From Roseburia sp. AM59-24XD (GTDB lineage Bacteria > Bacillota > Clostridia > Lachnospirales > Lachnospiraceae), in the NCBI RefSeq assembly GCF_003478445.1, contig NZ_QUET01000001.1, positions 128,030-192,029 of the forward strand: 64,000 nucleotides of DNA, given 5' to 3'. Numbering within the stretch: the first letter of the stretch is position 1; every line of letters starts with the position of its first letter. This document shows, in pieces, positions 28,246 to 37,521 of this stretch. A model generated the notes under the pieces. It searched no databases and had not been told where the DNA came from. It saw nothing but the letters and a program-made list of their open reading frames with translations. Made by a program: the position numbers and the translations under genes.

Positions 28246-29100
28246 TTAGCGGCTGTCCCTGCCCCGTTTCCTCTGCAATTCACGCTCCAAAAGTTTAATG
28301 ATGGTTTCCTCCATCTGCTTCGGCGTTGTGTTCTTCGGAAAATACTTTTTCAGCTTGCTTGTGTTGATTTTCAAGGTTTCTTTCTGGTTTCCCTTTTCCT
28401 CCGTCATAATTGCAAATATCGTATCCATGTCAAGCCGCCCGCTCTGGCTTAGGCTTTTCATCCGCTGTGCCTGTGAGAGTGAGGGCGTTGCTTCTTCGCT
28501 CTCCATCGTGGCAAAGAGGTTTTCCTGCTCGTCTTTCTTCAAGAAGGACAGTTCCACCGCAGGCGTGAGGGCGATTTTCCCCTCGTCCACCATCTGCAAA
28601 ATCGGCGGTATCAGTTCCGTCAGGCGGATAAAACGCTGCACGGTCATCCTGCCCACGCCGAAGCCCTGTGCCACCTTGTCGTCCGTCCGCAACTTCGTCA
28701 CAACTTGTGACGAGGTTAAGTCTGTGCGGAAACCCTGCCGCTTCATGGCTTCGGATTTCATCTTGTAAGCAAACGCCCGCTCCGATGGCAGGATATTCTC
28801 ACGCTGCAAATTGCTGTCTACAAGGGTGATGATGGCTCGGTCACGGTCTAAGGGCAGGACAAACGCAGGCACGGTATTTATCCCTGCAAGTTCAGAAGCA
28901 CGGACACGCCGCTGTCCTGCAATCACTTCATAACCGTCCCCGTCCTCTTTCGGGCGTGTGATTATCGGCGTGACAATGCCAAATTCCTTGATGCTTTCCG
29001 CTAACTCTGACAGTGTTTCATCTTCTGCCACATGAAACGGATTGTCGGGGAACGGGTACAAGTCTTTGGTCTTTAACACCTTAAAATCCTGTTTCTTCAT
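28246..29100 (-). CDS. ParB/RepB/Spo0J-like partition protein of the tetracycline element
   Basis: A 284-residue protein with the ParB signature: FPDNPFHVAEDETLSELAES, VIAGQRRVRASELAG, DSNLQRENILPSERAFAYKM, and an HTH (FGVGRMTVQRFIRL). It resembles the ParB-like protein at 19656 but lacks its repeat insertion. It is nine bases downstream of the relaxase gene in the same transcription unit. A role in element stability or copy control is inferred. Confidence 0.88.
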   Translation of the reverse strand: MKKQDFKVLKTKDLYPFPDNPFHVAEDETLSELAESIKEFGIVTPIITRPKEDGDGYEVIAGQRRVRASELAGINTVPAFVLPLDRDRAIITLVDSNLQRENILPSERAFAYKMKSEAMKRQGFRTDLTSSQVVTKLRTDDKVAQGFGVGRMTVQRFIRLTELIPPILQMVDEGKIALTPAVELSFLKKDEQENLFATMESEEATPSLSQAQRMKSLSQSGRLDMDTIFAIMTEEKGNQKETLKINTSKLKKYFPKNTTPKQMEETIIKLLERELQRKRGRDSR

Positions 29101-29108
29101 TCACATAT

Positions 29109-30074
29109 CTACCTTTCTTTCGCTCTGCTTCTATGATTTTTCTGCAATTCTTCCAACACTTCGGGCGGTATTTTTGACAGCAGCCGCCCCATCTGCTCGT
29201 TGGTTCTCTGCAATTCAAATATCTTCTGATTCGCTTTCTGCACCTTTAGTTCCTGCTCGTACTTTTCATCACGCATACGCCCCGCATAGTCTGATTCCTG
29301 CCCAATTCTCTCTTTCAAACTGTCGATATACGCCTGCTGTTTCCCGATTTCCTTAGAGAATTTCTCCACGTCTGGCAGCCATGCAGAGAGTAAATCTAAC
29401 GCTTTATCCCTTTTCTTCCCTGCGTTAAAGGCGTTGATGTCGGATAGGGCAGACACGATTTCTTCATACTGTTTATCAAGCCTGCCGCCTAATTTATAGA
29501 GCCATGTGGGGACGTGTTTCCGCTTGGTTTCCATTGAGGACTGCCCCCGTTCAAGCTGATTCCACCGTGAGGACATCCGCTCATGGTAGGCGGTCTGCCA
29601 CTCGGATAATGATTTCTGGTTGCCTAAGATAGCTTTCGCTGACAGCTTATTGTCTGGCGTAATCGGCACAAAGCAGAGGTGCATATGGGGCGTTCTCTCG
29701 TCCATATGGACGACAGCGGAGAGGATATTCTGCTTTCCAACACGCTCCGAAATGAAGTCAAGAGCCGTCTGGAAATACGCTTTTTGTTCTTCGGGCGGTA
29801 ACTGGTTCATAAATTCTGGTGAAGCTGTGATGAGCGTTTCCACCATCATCACGCTGTCTTTCCTTGTCCTGCACCCCGCTTCGGCTACCATGCGGTTAAT
29901 CTCTTTCTTGTAGGTGTACTTTGGTGGTGCTATGAGATGGTAATTGTTTTTAGAGCGTTCCATATCTATATCTGGGTTGCTTTTGTAGGCTTCTTTCTTC
30001 CGCTCGTTGTGGCGTTCACAAGCCGCAACGCCGCCCGCTTTTCGTTTCTGGAAACGCAGGATTGCATAAGGCAT
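29109..30074 (-). CDS. mobV: MobV-family (Pre/Mob) relaxase
   Basis: A 321-residue relaxase that nicks the transferred strand at oriT. Visible features: MPYAILRFQKRK at the start, NNYHLIAPPKYTYKKEI, the His-rich motif HMDERTPHMHLCF (about residue 120), and a C-terminal coiled coil (YEQELKVQKANQKIFEL). ATG 30074 is chosen over the longer frame because AGGAGG lies nine bases upstream; the extra upstream codons are translated repeat DNA. A pMV158-like oriT lies about 270 bp before the start. Confidence 0.92.
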   Translation of the reverse strand: MPYAILRFQKRKAGGVAACERHNERKKEAYKSNPDIDMERSKNNYHLIAPPKYTYKKEINRMVAEAGCRTRKDSVMMVETLITASPEFMNQLPPEEQKAYFQTALDFISERVGKQNILSAVVHMDERTPHMHLCFVPITPDNKLSAKAILGNQKSLSEWQTAYHERMSSRWNQLERGQSSMETKRKHVPTWLYKLGGRLDKQYEEIVSALSDINAFNAGKKRDKALDLLSAWLPDVEKFSKEIGKQQAYIDSLKERIGQESDYAGRMRDEKYEQELKVQKANQKIFELQRTNEQMGRLLSKIPPEVLEELQKNHRSRAKER

Positions 30075-30117
30075 AGGCGGATTCCTCCTTTCTTTCGGCG
30101 GGTGACCGTCCTTTGGG

Positions 30118-30239
30118 GTGACAGCGGTGACGGTGGTGACAGCAGTTTTGGGATACCCCCTGCCGACTGCCGCAACTGTCACCCTCACCCCCTGCATGAC
30201 GGTCATGTCGATGATGACGGTGTTTTTGGGATACCCCCC
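30118..30239. repeat. Two copies of a long repeat between mobV and oriT
   Basis: Copy A, 30118-30159, has GTGACAGCGGTGACGG, then GGTGACAGCAG, then TTTTGGGATACCCCC. Copy B, 30201-30239, is more degenerate but ends the same way (TTTTTGGGATACCCCC). They are inverted relative to the pair at 30519-30659, on the other side of oriT. Confidence 0.7.
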
Positions 30240-30344
30240 TCGCAAGAGCCGTCACCGTCATGCCGCCATTCTTTTATCCGAAGCCGTAAGGCGTAGGATA
30301 GCAGGGCACAGCCCTGCCTTAAGGGAGTCCAGAGGGAACGTCTG

Positions 30345-30390
30345 GCACACGACTTTGCAGGGCAAAGTGTAGTGTGTTACACCCTGTAAA
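30345..30390 (+). other. oriT: Origin of transfer, pMV158/MobV type
   Basis: GCACACGACTTT pairs imperfectly with AAAGTGTAGTGTG across a 7-base loop, followed by TTACACCCTGTA. This matches the layout of pMV158-family oriT, where the nick falls in TAGTGTG/TTA; here that would be after base 30376. It lies upstream of the relaxase gene in a 520-base gene-free stretch. A further hairpin (GAAAAATC/GATTTTTC) is at about 30402-30424. Confidence 0.75.
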
Positions 30391-30518
30391 CGCAGTCGGA
30401 AAAATCGGAATGATTTTTCTGACCGCAGGGGTGGTTTTACACGACCGAAAAGGGCGAGTAAATCTCACGCCTGCATTTTGCGTTTACGGGGTGTTCTCCC
30501 GTAGGGATGACAGCGGCA

Positions 30519-30659
30519 GGGTATCCTAAAATCACTGTCACCACCGTCACTGCTGTCACCCGCAGGGCAGAGCCGCCAGCTTTACATGGCTTTAAGCGTC
30601 AATGACAGTAACAGGGGGGTATCCTAATATCGCTGTCACCACCATCACCGCTGTCACCC
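30519..30659. repeat. Two further repeat copies at the end of the ATPase gene (iteron-like)
   Basis: Copy C (30519-30561) and copy D (30614-30659) share GGGTATCCTAA, then CTGTCACCACC, TCAC and GCTGTCACCC. Copy D is inside the 3' end of the replication ATPase gene and encodes its Gly/Asp-rich tail. Repeats next to a replication gene suggest iterons or relaxosome sites. Confidence 0.65.
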
Positions 30660-31624
30660 GCCCTCCTTGCAAGGGCAATCCGCCTGCCGTCTTTCCTGCG
30701 GCTGTACTGGTAGCAGATACGGTTCTCGCTTAAAAATGTGGTGCGGTATTCATTCAGCCATTTCGTAATCACCGTGGGTATGGTTTCCGTTTCCCCCATA
30801 GCGGCTAACAGTTCCGTTGCCGTGCCTATCCATTCTTCCTTATCCCTCATAAAATCCACCAACCGAAAAAGGACATCTGGTATCGTTTCTTTCGCAAGCT
30901 GCTCCTGCGTTTTCCGCTCCACAAGCTCCCAACGGCAATCACGGAAACGCAGCGTGTATTCCTGATAAGGCGTGTCCCTGCCCGTCACATACAGCTTGGC
31001 GGTGTCAGACGCACGTTTCTCCTTTTCCAGAACAAAGGTAGCGTCCGCACTCCCCGTTAATCCTGTCGTCCCAGACACCTTGTTGAACACGTCGCTGTCA
31101 TTCTGCTTTCGGATGTGGTGTACGACAATGACCGCCAGAGAGTGCCTGTCGGCAAAGTCTTTGATGAGGGAGATGTCCCCATAGTCGCTTGCATAGGCAT
31201 TGTCTTTTGAAGCTGTACGGACTTTCTGCAAGGTATCAATGACAATGAGCCTGCTGTCTGGGTAATCTTTCAGATAATCTTCAAGCTGCACGATAAGACC
31301 GTCTGACAGCTTGCAGCTTGCCACGGCAAAGTGGAGCCGCCCGCTTGCTTCGTCCGTCAAACGAAATAACCTGTCCTGTATGCGGCAGAACGTGTCCTCA
31401 AGGCAGAGGTAAAGCACATCGCCCTCCATTGTCGGCATATCCCATAAAGGGATTCCCTGCGACACGCATAAGCATAGCTTCAGCATGAGCCAGCTTTTGC
31501 CTATCTTCTGTGAGCCGCAGAACAGCGATAAGCCTGTCGGGATAAGGCTGTCCACCACAAAGGATGGTTTCTCAAGCGGTTCATAAAGGAGCGTTTCGGC
31601 GTTGACTGTCTGTAACTTCTGCAT
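30599..31624 (-). CDS. RepA-like AAA ATPase, replicative-helicase type
   Basis: A 341-residue protein of the RecA/DnaB-like AAA_25 group: Walker A GSQKIGKSWLM (about residue 36), Walker B LIVIDTLQKV (about residue 125), VIVVHHIRKQ and a GTTGLTGSADATFVLE segment. Plasmid RepA-type helicases of this shape unwind origins. The C-terminal tail (AGDSGDGGDSDIRIPP) is translated repeat DNA. Together with nearby repeats it suggests that the element may replicate autonomously during transfer. Confidence 0.8.
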   Translation of the reverse strand: MQKLQTVNAETLLYEPLEKPSFVVDSLIPTGLSLFCGSQKIGKSWLMLKLCLCVSQGIPLWDMPTMEGDVLYLCLEDTFCRIQDRLFRLTDEASGRLHFAVASCKLSDGLIVQLEDYLKDYPDSRLIVIDTLQKVRTASKDNAYASDYGDISLIKDFADRHSLAVIVVHHIRKQNDSDVFNKVSGTTGLTGSADATFVLEKEKRASDTAKLYVTGRDTPYQEYTLRFRDCRWELVERKTQEQLAKETIPDVLFRLVDFMRDKEEWIGTATELLAAMGETETIPTVITKWLNEYRTTFLSENRICYQYSRRKDGRRIALARRAGDSGDGGDSDIRIPPCYCH

Positions 31625-32253
31625 GGCTTTCCTCCTTTCGGGCGGTGTCTTTGTTTTCGTTGCACATAGGCGTTGACCTCCTTAAAAATAGATTTACTCC
31701 CACGGAAAAAAGTGAGAGTATGTAATGCCGCCAATCCCACACAAATAAAAAACAGATTTCTTTTTCGGGCGGTGTCGGTCACGGTTGGAGATATTTCTTC
31801 AATTTCCGCCTTTACTTTCTCCTTTGCAATCGCAACAGATTTCTGTATTGCCGAAGCGGTGCAATGCTCCATAGCGGCGATTTGGTAAAAATTGAACTCA
31901 TACTCGTAGTAGAGCAGGAAACGCCGCCTTTGTATCTCTGGAAGGCTCCCAACCGCCTTATAGAGCGTTTCATTCCGTTCTTCCTCAACCATGCGTTCAT
32001 CAAGGCTCTTAGGCACACGCAACGCCCGTCTGTAAAGGGTTTCGTCCCATACCTCGTTAAACTCCCTGTGCCGCTCGTCCCATTAGAAAAGATTCCTGTT
32101 CCTGCGCTCCATCTGCCGAAACTCCATAAAGAACTGTTCCGACACTTCCAACTCGTGGGATTTGCCCTGCCCGTCCTTAAAGCTGATAAAATACCTTGTG
32201 CCGCTTTCCGTGGATTCCTCCCGAAGCGTGTATGCCTTAACCCTGTATGCCAT
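31501..32253 (-). pseudogene. Sigma-70-like regulator split by an in-frame TAA
   Basis: ATG 32253 (AGGAGG upstream) opens MAYRVKAYTLREES and runs 56 codons to a TAA in NLF-stop-WDERHREFNEVWDETLY. The same frame continues at once with the sigma region 4-like part (GSLPEIQRRRFLLYYEYEFN, then HCTASAIQKSVAIAKEKVK). A CAA-to-TAA change would explain it. The frame runs on 124 bases into the ATPase gene; a natural end near 31800 is more likely, so there may be a second lesion. The two parts could also be separate proteins. Confidence 0.6.
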
Positions 32254-32269
32254 CCTGTTGTCCTCCTGC

Positions 32270-32301
32270 AAAAAATGAGTGAGGGGATTTCCATCCCTCA
32301 C
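32270..32301 (-). terminator. Terminator after the second sigma-like gene
   Basis: On the minus strand GTGAGGG pairs with CCCTCAC across nine bases and is followed after three bases by a T-run. Confidence 0.65.
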
Positions 32302-32336
32302 CCAGTAGCCCGCAGGATGGCAGGCTGTTTTAGAAG

Positions 32337-32762
32337 CTATAAAATTTTCCGCAGCTTCTTCCGCAGATGGTCTAACCTCGCATAGATGGCACCAGTCGTC
32401 AAATGCACAAGCGGGGCAATCTCCTTTGTGGAATACCCCTGCATTTTCAGCAGGACGATTTTCAAGGTACGCCCGTCCACCGTGACTAATACTTGATAGA
32501 GATTTTCGCTCTCAATCTCTTCCAGTAACTCCGCAACCGTACCCACTTCCGCCTGCCGCTCCCTGCCTGCCATGTCCTCAAGATATTCCGCAACGTCATT
32601 CGTCCATCGGTAAAACCGCCTGTTGGAATTGAAGTCTGCCCTGTCCGCCATGCGTATCTGCTCAATGGTCGCTTCATCAACGCCGCACTCACGCAGCAGC
32701 TTTTCCTCCGCTTCTTTCCAGATACGCCATTTCCTGTCCTCCCGTCCGTGGTTGTATGCCAT
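32337..32762 (-). CDS. Sigma-70 region 4-like HTH protein
   Basis: A 141-residue protein: MAYNHGREDRKWRIWKEAEE at the start, a central charged helical part, and a C-terminal HTH (KMQGYSTKEIAPLVHLTTGA). ATG 32762 is chosen because GGAGG lies 9 bases upstream and overlaps the alternative TTG. It is one of three consecutive sigma-like regulators on this strand between tet(40) and the replication ATPase. Confidence 0.78.
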   Translation of the reverse strand: MAYNHGREDRKWRIWKEAEEKLLRECGVDEATIEQIRMADRADFNSNRRFYRWTNDVAEYLEDMAGRERQAEVGTVAELLEEIESENLYQVLVTVDGRTLKIVLLKMQGYSTKEIAPLVHLTTGAIYARLDHLRKKLRKIL

Positions 32763-32801
32763 TCTTACTTCCTCCAATCAGAATTGATTGAGAGGGCAGA
32801 G

Positions 32802-32841
32802 AAAAGCCCCCTCATCTTCCCAAAGGAAAAAACAAGGGGGC
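32802..32841 (-). terminator. Hairpin after the third sigma-like gene
   Basis: GCCCCC (32806-32811) pairs with GGGGGC (32836-32841) with a long loop; on the minus strand a TTTT tail follows. Moderate strength. Confidence 0.5.
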
Positions 32842-32856
32842 TGAACGCCTTAAATT

Positions 32857-33369
32857 TTAATTTTCTATTATCTTTCTTAGTTTTATTAGGATTCTGGCTT
32901 TGCGTTTGTTTACAACGCTCTGGGTTATGCCCAACCTCGCCCCGACTTCACGCTCGGAAAGTCCGTCAAAAAAGATTGCCTGTATCAGCTCCTGTTCACT
33001 ATCCGACAGCAAAGGCAGGGCGGCTTTCAGCCTGTCCACCATGACCGCATTGACAACGGTTTCTGCAATGTCCACCGCTTCATCAGTGATAAAGTCCAGA
33101 GGATTCCCCTCGCTGTCCGTAAATCCGTCGAGAGATAGCAGTCTATTCTTTGTATCTAATTTTTGCAGATAACGCCACCGTTCCTTGTCACGGTAGAAGT
33201 CTGTGTATTGCTCCCTCACGACTTCAAGCAGACAGCCTTGAATGGGGATAAACAGCTTGTCCATATAGGTCTGGTCGGATTCCCTGCAACGGCAGAACTC
33301 CGTGTAGGATAATTCCACATAGCCGCCACTTTCTCTGATATATACCTTTCTTGGTGCATATTTCACCAT
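32857..33369 (-). CDS. Sigma-70-like regulator
   Basis: A 170-residue protein: MVKYAPRKVYIRESGGYVEL, a central region with EQYTDFYRDKERWRYLQ, and a region 4-type C-terminus (LPLLSDSEQELIQAIFFDGL, then SEREVGARLGITQSVVNKRK). ATG 33369 has GGGAGG 8 bases upstream and is chosen over the longer frame. Proteins of this type accompany tet genes on clostridial elements and are thought to regulate element genes. Confidence 0.8.
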   Translation of the reverse strand: MVKYAPRKVYIRESGGYVELSYTEFCRCRESDQTYMDKLFIPIQGCLLEVVREQYTDFYRDKERWRYLQKLDTKNRLLSLDGFTDSEGNPLDFITDEAVDIAETVVNAVMVDRLKAALPLLSDSEQELIQAIFFDGLSEREVGARLGITQSVVNKRKARILIKLRKIIEN

Positions 33370-33688
33370 AAATACCTCCCATCTGAATTTTTGAAATGTA
33401 AAAAATCCAGATGGAGAGGCGGAGAACGACACCGCATATCAGAAACAGCCCTACGGCACTTTCCAACAAAAATCGACAAAAGAAAAACCGCAAAGGCTCT
33501 GTGACCTTTACGGTTATAGGAAATAGTAATTCTATTGTATGGAGATTGTACTTCTACTTTCAAGGTGAGAAGTACCGTTGCACTGGCAGAAATTTTTTTA
33601 ACTGGTTTCCTGCCGTTCTCTGATATGCTATGTATTGATAAATTTTGCTTCGTATGAGCAGATAGATAACTGCCCGAAAAAAGGACAT

Positions 33689-33726
33689 AAAAAAATCCCT
33701 CCAAATTTAAAAACAAATTCAGAGGG
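33689..33726 (-). terminator. Terminator downstream of the tet operon
   Basis: On the minus strand CCCTCTGAATTT pairs with AAATTTGGAGGG (one mismatch) around GTTTTT, followed by seven Ts. Confidence 0.75.
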
Positions 33727-33916
33727 TAATTTAGGGTATAACAAAATAACCCACCCGAATATCGTTTTTTTTATTTGGTGAGTTTGTTCTTTCAAATACG
33801 AAACAAATGCTCATGTACGGTAAAGTATCACAAGAAAATTATGTCGAATTGACAGCCGCCTCCGCTATACCGAATAAGGAAATAAAGAGTCCTCAAATTT
33901 TGCGCTACTAAATGAA

Positions 33917-33944
33917 GACGAGCGGAAGTAATCTCCCGCTCGTC
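33917..33944 (-). terminator. GC-rich hairpin just after tet(40)
   Basis: GACGAGCGG (33917-33925) pairs with CCGCTCGTC (33936-33944); the minus-strand tail is TTCATTT. It starts 22 bases after the tet(40) stop. Confidence 0.6.
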
Positions 33945-33965
33945 AGTAAACTTAACTATGCCATA

Positions 33966-35185
33966 TCAATCCCGCTTCTTTCCCGCCACCGGCACTAAGA
34001 ACAGCGCGGGCAACAGCAGGAAAGCGGTACAGACCAGCCCCCAGGGTATGGACACCTGCTGGGCTACCAGCCCCACAATAGGCCCGCCGATGATCTGCCC
34101 GAAAGAGTCCAGCTGTCCGCTGGTGGAAAAGACTGTGGCGCGCATTTTCTCATCCACTTGGTCGTTCATCCAGGCGGCCAGCACAGGCTCCTTGATGGTG
34201 CGCATAAGCCCCGCCAGCAGGAACACCAACAACATGAACCAAAAGCTCCGCCCCACCGCGAAGAGAACCAGGAACAGGATATACCCGGCGCTGGTGGACA
34301 TGACCACACTGGTTCGGCTGACAGTCCCTTTTTTCTCCATGCGGGCGATGAGCAACTGAGAAGCCAGAATACCTAAGCCGTTGCCGATAAGACTGATAAC
34401 ACCGAACCAAGTGACGCTGTTCAGCGGCCCGATAACGGGTATTACCGTGTCATCCAGAAAATGAGCGGTGGAGAGCCGGTCAAAGCCTTCACTGGCAAGT
34501 CCCCCGCATAGTGTGATTGCTAAGAGCGCCAGCAACACAGGTGCGCCTTTCACAAAGCCCAGGTTGAGCTTGAACAGGCAGACAAAGTCTTTAAGCAAGC
34601 CCTGCCGTTCCTCAATAGCAGGGGAGAAGTTGGTTTCTGGCATGATGCGAACCATCACCAGCCCCAACAACAAGCACAAACTGCCCCCCAAGATGAGAGG
34701 CATTTGCAGGTTTATGTTTCCCAGCAGTGTGCCCAGCACCACGCCCAGAACGCCGCCGATTTGCCCCATTTGACTGCCCCGCAGGAACACCTTGTCTATG
34801 GGTTTGTCCTCTTCCTCCGAGGCAATCCACGCCTCCAGAGCGCCGGTGATGAAGGTATCACCGCAACCCCAGACAACCTGGCCAGCAGAACCGGCGCGAA
34901 CCACGGTAGCGCACCCTCCATCAGAAAGCCCAGGCCGTAGAGGAACATTCCAATCAGCACCGAGCGCCGACGGCTATACAAATCCGCCACCACACCGGTG
35001 GGCATCTCGAACAGAAAGCAGGAGGTCTCCTGAACCGTCCCTACCAGGACAAGCTGGAAAGCATCCAGCTGCACCACCTCCAGGTGGTACACGATGGAAA
35101 GCACTGTGGACATAGAAACCGCCAGGGAACAGACAAATCGGAACAGCAGGTAGACAGAATATGCCTTTGAATTTTTAGCAAACAT
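33966..35185 (-). pseudogene. tet(40): Tetracycline efflux MFS transporter Tet(40), frameshifted
   Basis: Two frames give Tet(40)-like sequence: residues from MFAKNSKAYSVYLLFRFVCS to LPWFAPVLLA, then from QVVWGCGDTFITGALEAW to the end VPVAGKKRD. They meet at 34880-34881, where the coding strand reads GCTGGCCAGG; one more C would restore GCN-CAG and a 406-residue protein, the Tet(40) length. About a quarter of the 12-helix transporter precedes the break, so the gene as read is inactive. It follows the tet(O)-type gene by 50 bases, the known tet(O/32/O)-tet(40) arrangement of gut clostridia. A sequencing error is a serious alternative. Confidence 0.9.
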
Positions 35186-35235
35186 GAAGTTACATTCTCC
35201 TTTCAAATCTCATTTTATATGACTTTTGCAAGCTG

Positions 35236-37155
35236 TTAAGCTAACTTGTGGAACATATGCCGAACCTTATCTATACGGCTATTCGGGCGGCGGGGTTGGC
35301 AAATAAATTTACCAATAGCTGGCTGGTATCCTTTTAACTCTGTCAAGCAGACTCCCTGCCCATTTGTGAAATAAGTTAAATCGTTCCTGTATTCTTGAAT
35401 ACATCTAGCAGGGATTTCTCCTTTCAGAATGACCTCGTCATTCTTTATCTGAGTACTTACAATATCTGCACAATACCTTGGAGCATCATGATACGCCCGT
35501 GAGAGATATTCCTGCGGTGCATAAATTTCAAAGTGGAGATATGGCTCTAATAGTTCTGTCCCTGCTTTTTTTAAAGCCTGCTCCAATACGATAGGGGAAA
35601 GCAGCCGAAAGTCTGCGGGGGTACTTACAGGACTATAATACAATCCATATTCAAAACAGATTTTACAGTCTGTCACTTTCCATCCATACAGCCCCTGCTC
35701 GCAGCCATAAAGAACCCCCTCCATAACCGCATTTTGGAACGATTGATTTAAATATCCAAGTGAAACTCTGCTTTCATACTGCACTCCGCTTCCAATAGGG
35801 AGCGGCTCTATGGACAACCCGACAGAAGCCCAGAAAGGATTTGGCGGGACTTCTATGTGGATGGTATATTCTGCTTTTCTAAGCGGTCTTTCCATATATA
35901 TAACAGTAGGCTCTTTTATTTCTGCCTCCACATGATATTTTTCCTCAAGGATGGCACAAATGACTTCCATCTGCACATTCCCCAAAAAAGAAAGTATAAT
36001 CTCATGCGTTGTAGTATCCACATAATATTTTAAAAGAGGGTCGCCATCTGAAATTTCTGTAAGTGCCCCAAGCAATATTTCCCGCTGTTCAGGTTTCTTT
36101 ACTGCAATCGTTGTTTGGAGCATAGGGAGAGGATTTTCAATAAATTTTCTCTGCGGCAACAGCATTTCGTTCCCCAAAATACTGTTTAGCTGCAAAACAT
36201 CATTTGGTAAAATTACAATATCACCAGAGCAGGCTGTATCGGATGGATATAATTCACCGTTTGTCGGAACACACATCTCTGTGATTTTTATTTTCTCTTT
36301 TTCAGATATTCTAATAACATCCCTCAAATGCAATGTTCCGCTATATATACGCACATAAACAAAACGCCGCCTTTTCTCTGAATATTCAATCTTAAAAACC
36401 TGCCCGCATAATTCAGATTGACCTTCAGGCGTTGATGAATAAAATTTACTGGCAATCACTTCTATAAGCTGCCGAATCCCCAGATTGTTTTTAGCGCTTC
36501 CGTGATAAACGGGAAATAACGTTCCGTTTTGGAATCTCCTGTTTTCTTCCTGTTCCAGTTCTGACATTTTAAACGGTTTCCCTGACATATATTTCTCTAA
36601 TAGTTCATCGTTTCCCATAATTACCGCATCCCACTGTTCCATATCGTCATTGTCCGTTACATTTATATGGGGATGCTGCCCAACCTTTTGCTTCACTATA
36701 ATTTCCGAAGAAAGCTTTGCTTTCATTTCCCGATATACCATTGGCAAATCAATCCCCTCTTGGTCAATTTTATTGATGAAAAAGATTGTCGGAATCTTCA
36801 TTGTCTGTAGTGCATGAAACAGTATACGGGTCTGTGCCTGTATGCCATCCTTTGCAGAAACTAATAATACTGCTCCGTCTAAAACGGATAAAGAACGGTA
36901 TACTTCCGCCAAAAAATCCATATGGCCTGGCGTATCTATAATGTTGACTTTTACATCCTCCCACTGAAAAGATGTCACTGCTGTCTGGATAGTGATTCCC
37001 CTTTGACGCTCCAAATTCATTGTATCTGTCCTTGTTGTGCCTTCATCTACGCTCCCTAGTTCTGCAATTGCACCACTGGTATATAATAAACTTTCCGTTA
37101 ATGTTGTCTTTCCTGCGTCAACGTGAGCCAGAATGCCTAAGTTAATTATTTTCAT
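35236..37155 (-). CDS. tet(O): Ribosomal protection protein, Tet(O) type (possibly mosaic tet(O/32/O))
   Basis: A 639-residue EF-G-like GTPase that releases tetracycline from the ribosome. G1 [13 protein letters not shown] (residues 10-22), G3 DTPGHMDF (about 74) and G4 NKID (about 128) are intact. N- and C-termini (to [10 protein letters not shown]) read as Tet(O). Mosaic tet(O/32/O) genes differ only in a middle segment, which I cannot assign by eye; pairing with tet(40) makes a mosaic plausible. The gene has its typical leader, attenuator and promoter upstream, and a CCTCC/GGAGG ribosome site. Confidence 0.93.
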   Translation of the reverse strand: MKIINLGILAHVDAGKTTLTESLLYTSGAIAELGSVDEGTTRTDTMNLERQRGITIQTAVTSFQWEDVKVNIIDTPGHMDFLAEVYRSLSVLDGAVLLVSAKDGIQAQTRILFHALQTMKIPTIFFINKIDQEGIDLPMVYREMKAKLSSEIIVKQKVGQHPHINVTDNDDMEQWDAVIMGNDELLEKYMSGKPFKMSELEQEENRRFQNGTLFPVYHGSAKNNLGIRQLIEVIASKFYSSTPEGQSELCGQVFKIEYSEKRRRFVYVRIYSGTLHLRDVIRISEKEKIKITEMCVPTNGELYPSDTACSGDIVILPNDVLQLNSILGNEMLLPQRKFIENPLPMLQTTIAVKKPEQREILLGALTEISDGDPLLKYYVDTTTHEIILSFLGNVQMEVICAILEEKYHVEAEIKEPTVIYMERPLRKAEYTIHIEVPPNPFWASVGLSIEPLPIGSGVQYESRVSLGYLNQSFQNAVMEGVLYGCEQGLYGWKVTDCKICFEYGLYYSPVSTPADFRLLSPIVLEQALKKAGTELLEPYLHFEIYAPQEYLSRAYHDAPRYCADIVSTQIKNDEVILKGEIPARCIQEYRNDLTYFTNGQGVCLTELKGYQPAIGKFICQPRRPNSRIDKVRHMFHKLA

Positions 37156-37197
37156 GTGATTTTCCTCCTATCAACACCCAAAAAAGGGCATAAAAAT

Positions 37198-37227
37198 ACC
37201 CAGTGATAAATACTCCTATCACTGGGT
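37198..37227 (-). terminator. Attenuator hairpin in the tet(O) leader
   Basis: On the minus strand ACCCAGTGATA pairs with TATCACTGGGT around a short loop and is followed by ATTTTTATG. It lies 43 bases before the start codon, as in tet(M)/tet(O) leaders, where read-through rises when translation is slowed by tetracycline. Confidence 0.85.
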
Positions 37228-37379
37228 AAATAACTCCAATAGCCCCAAAACACTTATATGTTTTCGGGCATATAAAATTACATGATAAAAGTATTCTTAA
37301 ACTGGGTACAAAAAACTAAGCCCCATATTAAAAGTGAAACGGGACTGCTACTTTTTGTTCCCACTATCAAATTGACAGT

Positions 37380-37403
37380 TTATTTAAGAATACCTTGCCG
37401 CAT
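37380..37403 (-). CDS. tet(O) leader peptide, 7 residues
   Basis: ATG-CGG-CAA-GGT-ATT-CTT-AAA-TAA encodes MRQGILK behind CAAGGAG. It is in the leader between promoter and attenuator and is expected to couple translation to antiterminator folding. Confidence 0.65.
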   Translation of the reverse strand: MRQGILK

Positions 37404-37435
37404 ATTTATTAACTCCTTGTATAATACTGAATCTA

Positions 37436-37464
37436 ATTATATTCCTTAACCCTTTATTTGTCAA
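37436..37464 (-). promoter_or_regulatory. Promoter of the tet operon
   Basis: Minus-strand TTGACA (37459-37464) and TATAAT (37436-37441) are perfect consensus boxes with a 17-bp spacer. Confidence 0.85.
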
Positions 37465-37521
37465 GCTGACAAACTAAAGCAGAAAAAGCGGCAGGATTTC
37501 CCCCTGCCACTAATCATCTGT

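Larger units (their letters stand above)
33370..33965. other. Gap of about 600 bases between the sigma-like gene and tet(40)
   Basis: It contains two minus-strand terminators (33689-33726 and 33917-33944) and a possible plus-strand 34-codon frame (33807-33911) without a clear ribosome site. The bases nearest the sigma-like gene should hold its promoter. Nothing else is recognised. Confidence 0.5.

Noticed and set aside
30075..30261. N-terminal extension of the relaxase and other frames rich in His/Arg
   Set aside because: They are translations of the GTGACAG-type repeats; the relaxase start with AGGAGG is at 30074.
33363..33716. Minus-strand frame of 117 codons between the sigma-like gene and tet(40)
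   Set aside because: It overlaps a terminator and the sigma-like gene start, and its sequence has no protein-like pattern.
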